Shown here: one piece after another, positions 61,594 to 64,000 of the stretch | Position numbering within the stretch: the first letter of the stretch is position 1 | Layout of the letters: each line of letters opens with the position of its first letter | From: Manis javanica | Lineage: Eukaryota > Chordata > Mammalia > Pholidota > Manidae | Reading direction: 5' to 3' | Length of the DNA: 64,000 nt | Assembly: GCF_040802235.1 (NCBI RefSeq) | Contig: NC_133174.1 | Coordinates: 107,451,647 to 107,515,646, forward strand | The notes under the pieces: generated by a model | Database searches by the model: none | The model's input: the letters and a program-made list of their open reading frames with translations, nothing else | Told to the model about the DNA's origin: nothing | Translations under genes and position numbers: made by a program

Positions 61594-63414
61594 GAAAGTA
61601 AGAAAAGAGGGATTACTCCGTGATAGGATAAAACAATTGGTAAATCAAAGATTAACGCATGCTTTAAATATCCTTAATGTTGATCACTTAAAGGGTGTCA
61701 GATGATCAGCTATGGAGGCACTCTTTTCTGATATTATTCCTTTCTCTTAATAAAAATTTAAAAAAAAAGCAGTTCCTGTGTGCTGACCTCCAATGAGTTC
61801 TATACAGTGGTATAGAGGGCATGTCAAAGTATAGGCAAAGGGTCTGTTTGTTTCTATGCAGAAGATCAAGGCCTAGCTTGGCTACCCAAAAAATGAACTA
61901 AGATACGATATGAGGAGGAGCTTCCAGCATCAGCACTCTCTGGAGGACTCGTGCCGGGGGATGAGCATCAAAAAGCCTCCACAGGGATCTGGACAATGCT
62001 GCGGTTGTGGCTGCGTCCACCCCACTGTTTCCTGGATTTGCCATTGGAATGAGGAGGGAGATGTCTAGGCTGGCATGTGCATACAGTGAGACAAAGAATT
62101 TGACCAGATCTGTACTGTTGGAACTCAATCAGGAGTTGGGAGGGGTGCAAGTTGTACCGCTCCAAAATCCTATGACTATAGACTATCTATGGTTAAAAGA
62201 ACATATGGGATGTGAACAGATCCCAGAAATGGGTTGCTTTAATTTGTCTGATTTCTCTCAGACTGTTGAAGTACAGTTGGACAATATCCATCATATCATA
62301 GACTAATTTTCACAAATGCCTAGGGTGCCTAAATGGTTTTCTTGGCTTCACTGGAGATGGCTGGTAATTATAGATTTGCTTTGTTTATGTCACCATATTC
62401 CTATTATGTTAATATGTGTGTGCAAATTAGCTAGTAGTTTAAAACCTATACATACTTAAGGTACTCTACAAGAATATATGTCAAAGAAATAATCAATCCT
62501 CCCATGTTTTCTTCCATATGCTACCTCTATAGCTTTTCTTGTTCCTTCCTAATTACAACCCTTAAATAGAATTCGTGCCTCATATCGAATTTACCGAGTA
62601 TCATAATTCCTCCAGGCAGTAAAGATACCTCGAGACAAGTGCTGGGCATAGAAGCCACAGGGCATAAATCTGCAAAGAAGTAAAACGCTAACCTTTTCAA
62701 ACAATATGGCTTCTCTCTCACTTACCAACTTTACATTTGCCTGTATGGCCCTGGAAGATGACTGGTTAGCCAGAGACAGGTAAGATTCCTCAAGGGAGGA
62801 ACAACCTAAGACAGGCACAGTTGCAGGGGGGCCATCAGGTGAGAAATTGGGGAACAACAGTGGTGAAGCTTAGAACCTCACCCCCCTGTGTTGAGAGAAA
62901 GCTTCTGCATCCATGGATGTTTTATTGCCCTTGTCTAGCTCGGATTAGCCCATAGTCTACAGGCACACACCTGATCATGTACAGTTGCTCTCTTACAACA
63001 CTAAACTATGTTTTCTACCTTTATCTTGCATCTATCTACCACTTCAGCAGTTTATTAAAAATTAAAAAAATAATAATAATAAAGGGAGAAATGTGGGATC
63101 CACATATAAATCAAGTATAAAAATGAAACGAATATTCATATTTGACCTGATTGTTTATAGTTCATAATGCGTGATCAGAACCGAAAGTTTCTGTGATGAA
63201 TGCCCTTGTACTCTTCACCATGTAAGAACTTATTCACTATGTAAGAATTCGTTCACTATGTAAGAACTTGTTCGTTATGCTTCAGAAGATTGGAGAGTGA
63301 CGAGAACTAGGCTTGAGATGGATTAATGATTGTGCATTGAGCATTGACCCCCCTATACAGAATTTTATTGTTGTTAACAACCATTTGATCAATAAATATG
63401 AGAGATGCCCTCTC
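61594..63414 (+). other. Transduced retroviral 3' segment in L1 C
   Basis: Collinear with 48476-50298. Internal AATAAA and A-run near 61749-61768, env TM remnant (62007-62306, ended early by TAA at 62304), polypurine tract, LTR start at 63092, AATAAA at 63391-63396, poly(A) from 63415. Scattered substitutions against copy 1 show independent ageing. Confidence 0.88.
62007..62306 (+). pseudogene. Env TM remnant inside the transduction (copy 2)
   Basis: Same protein piece as in copy 1 with the CEQIPEMGCF block. A single A-to-T change makes a TAA right after HHIID, cutting off the membrane anchor. Confidence 0.7.
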
Positions 63415-63426
63415 AAAAAAAAAAAA

Positions 63427-64000
63427 GTTCTCAGCACACTTAGATAATAAGAGAATTTCCTTAGCTTGATGGAGATTGTCTACAAAAAAACCTACAGATG
63501 ATAGTGGTGAAACATTTAATAAATATTCAGTAAGATCTATGCTAGGTTGTCCACCCCAACTTCTTGTAGATAATACACTAAGGGTTTTAGACAGGGAAAT
63601 ACAGCAATAATATTGGGAAAGAAAGAAATCTGTCTTCACTCACAGAGAGCATGCTTGCTTACAAATAAAGTCCTAAGGATTCTACAAAATTAATAAGTAA
63701 AGTTATTATGACCATGATACAAAGTCAACACACAATAAATCACTGCATTTCTTTATACTAGAAATGGAAATTTTAAAATCCTATTTACAAGAGTATCATA
63801 AAACATGATGTTTCTAGGCACAAATTTAACAAAAGATGTTCAAGACCTTGTGTCTAAAAGCCATGATAGTACTAAGAGAAATTAAAGACAATTAAACAAA
63901 TATATAGCCATACCACATAGATTGAAAAAGTCCATATTAAGATATCTACTCTCTCCAAATTCATCTATAGATTCATGTAGTGCCGATCAGAATCTCACCA
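63427..64000 (+). mobile_element. Old L1 ORF2 fragment at the right edge
   Basis: 'ctacaaaaaaacctacagat', 'atgctaggttgtccacccc', 'tctaggcacaaatttaaca' and 'gtgccgatcagaatctcac' follow the reverse-transcriptase part of an old L1 ORF2. Fully decayed; runs off the window. Confidence 0.8.

Larger units (their letters stand above)
54968..63426 (+). mobile_element. L1 element C: full length with the same 3' transduction
   Basis: Order: 5' UTR with monomers (54968-56346), intact ORF1, ORF2 (57403-61245) with stops and frameshifts, G-rich 3' UTR, L1 poly(A) (61582-61593), transduced retroviral segment (61594-63414) and a 12-A tail. It lies inside element D on the left and against an older L1 on the right, with no clear target-site duplication. 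Antisense to IL13RA1. Confidence 0.93.

Noticed and set aside
41610..63426. Elements B and C as products of a segmental duplication
   Set aside because: Homology stops at the final poly(A) in both, upstream flanks differ, and monomer structure differs; independent retrotransposition explains this better.

Overview
The window is nuclear DNA of a placental mammal. It carries the 3' two-thirds of IL13RA1 (interleukin-13 receptor alpha 1) on the minus strand, spliced over seven coding exons, in a background made largely of LINE-1 (L1) retrotransposons. IL13RA1 is X-linked in mammals, and the L1 load fits an X chromosome. Ancient shared repeats (MIR, L2, hAT-like and Tigger-like DNA elements, HAL1-like) are present. 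I see no young SINE family: no Alu, no carnivore tRNA-Lys SINE, no ruminant BovB or Bov-tA. That excludes primates and would suit a SINE-poor laurasiatherian such as a pangolin, but I cannot prove the species from the sequence.

Layout, left to right. 1-1303: 3' end of a gammaretrovirus-like endogenous provirus (end of env SU, all of TM, polypurine tract, short 3' LTR). 1304-6100: unassigned DNA with a 5'-truncated L1 and MIRs. About 6100-8625: last exon and probable 3' UTR of IL13RA1. 8626-37156: exons 10 to 5 separated by repeat-filled introns. 37157-64000: part of intron 4, running off the right edge; exons 1-4 and the promoter lie outside.

The notable region is intron 4. Between 38328 and 50337 lie two L1 bodies in tandem: element A (5' half only) joined directly to the 5' end of element B (full length). 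One 14-bp target-site duplication encloses both. Element A lacks the 5' UTR monomer array exactly between a GT splice donor and an AG splice acceptor that are visible in B and C, so A looks like a copy of a spliced L1 RNA. B, and a third full-length element C (54968-63426), both run past their own poly(A) into the same roughly 1.8 kb of foreign sequence, which ends at the poly(A) site of a retroviral LTR. That foreign segment carries an env TM remnant, a polypurine tract and the U3-R part of an LTR, followed by a new poly(A). I read this as a 3' transduction lineage in which the L1 has taken over a retroviral 3' end.

Every L1-derived segment I can orient lies on the plus strand, antisense to IL13RA1. 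No L1 in the window looks fully competent: B has a frameshifted ORF1 and five nonsense codons in an otherwise continuous ORF2 frame, and C has an intact ORF1 and a 585-codon start of ORF2 followed by stops and frameshifts.
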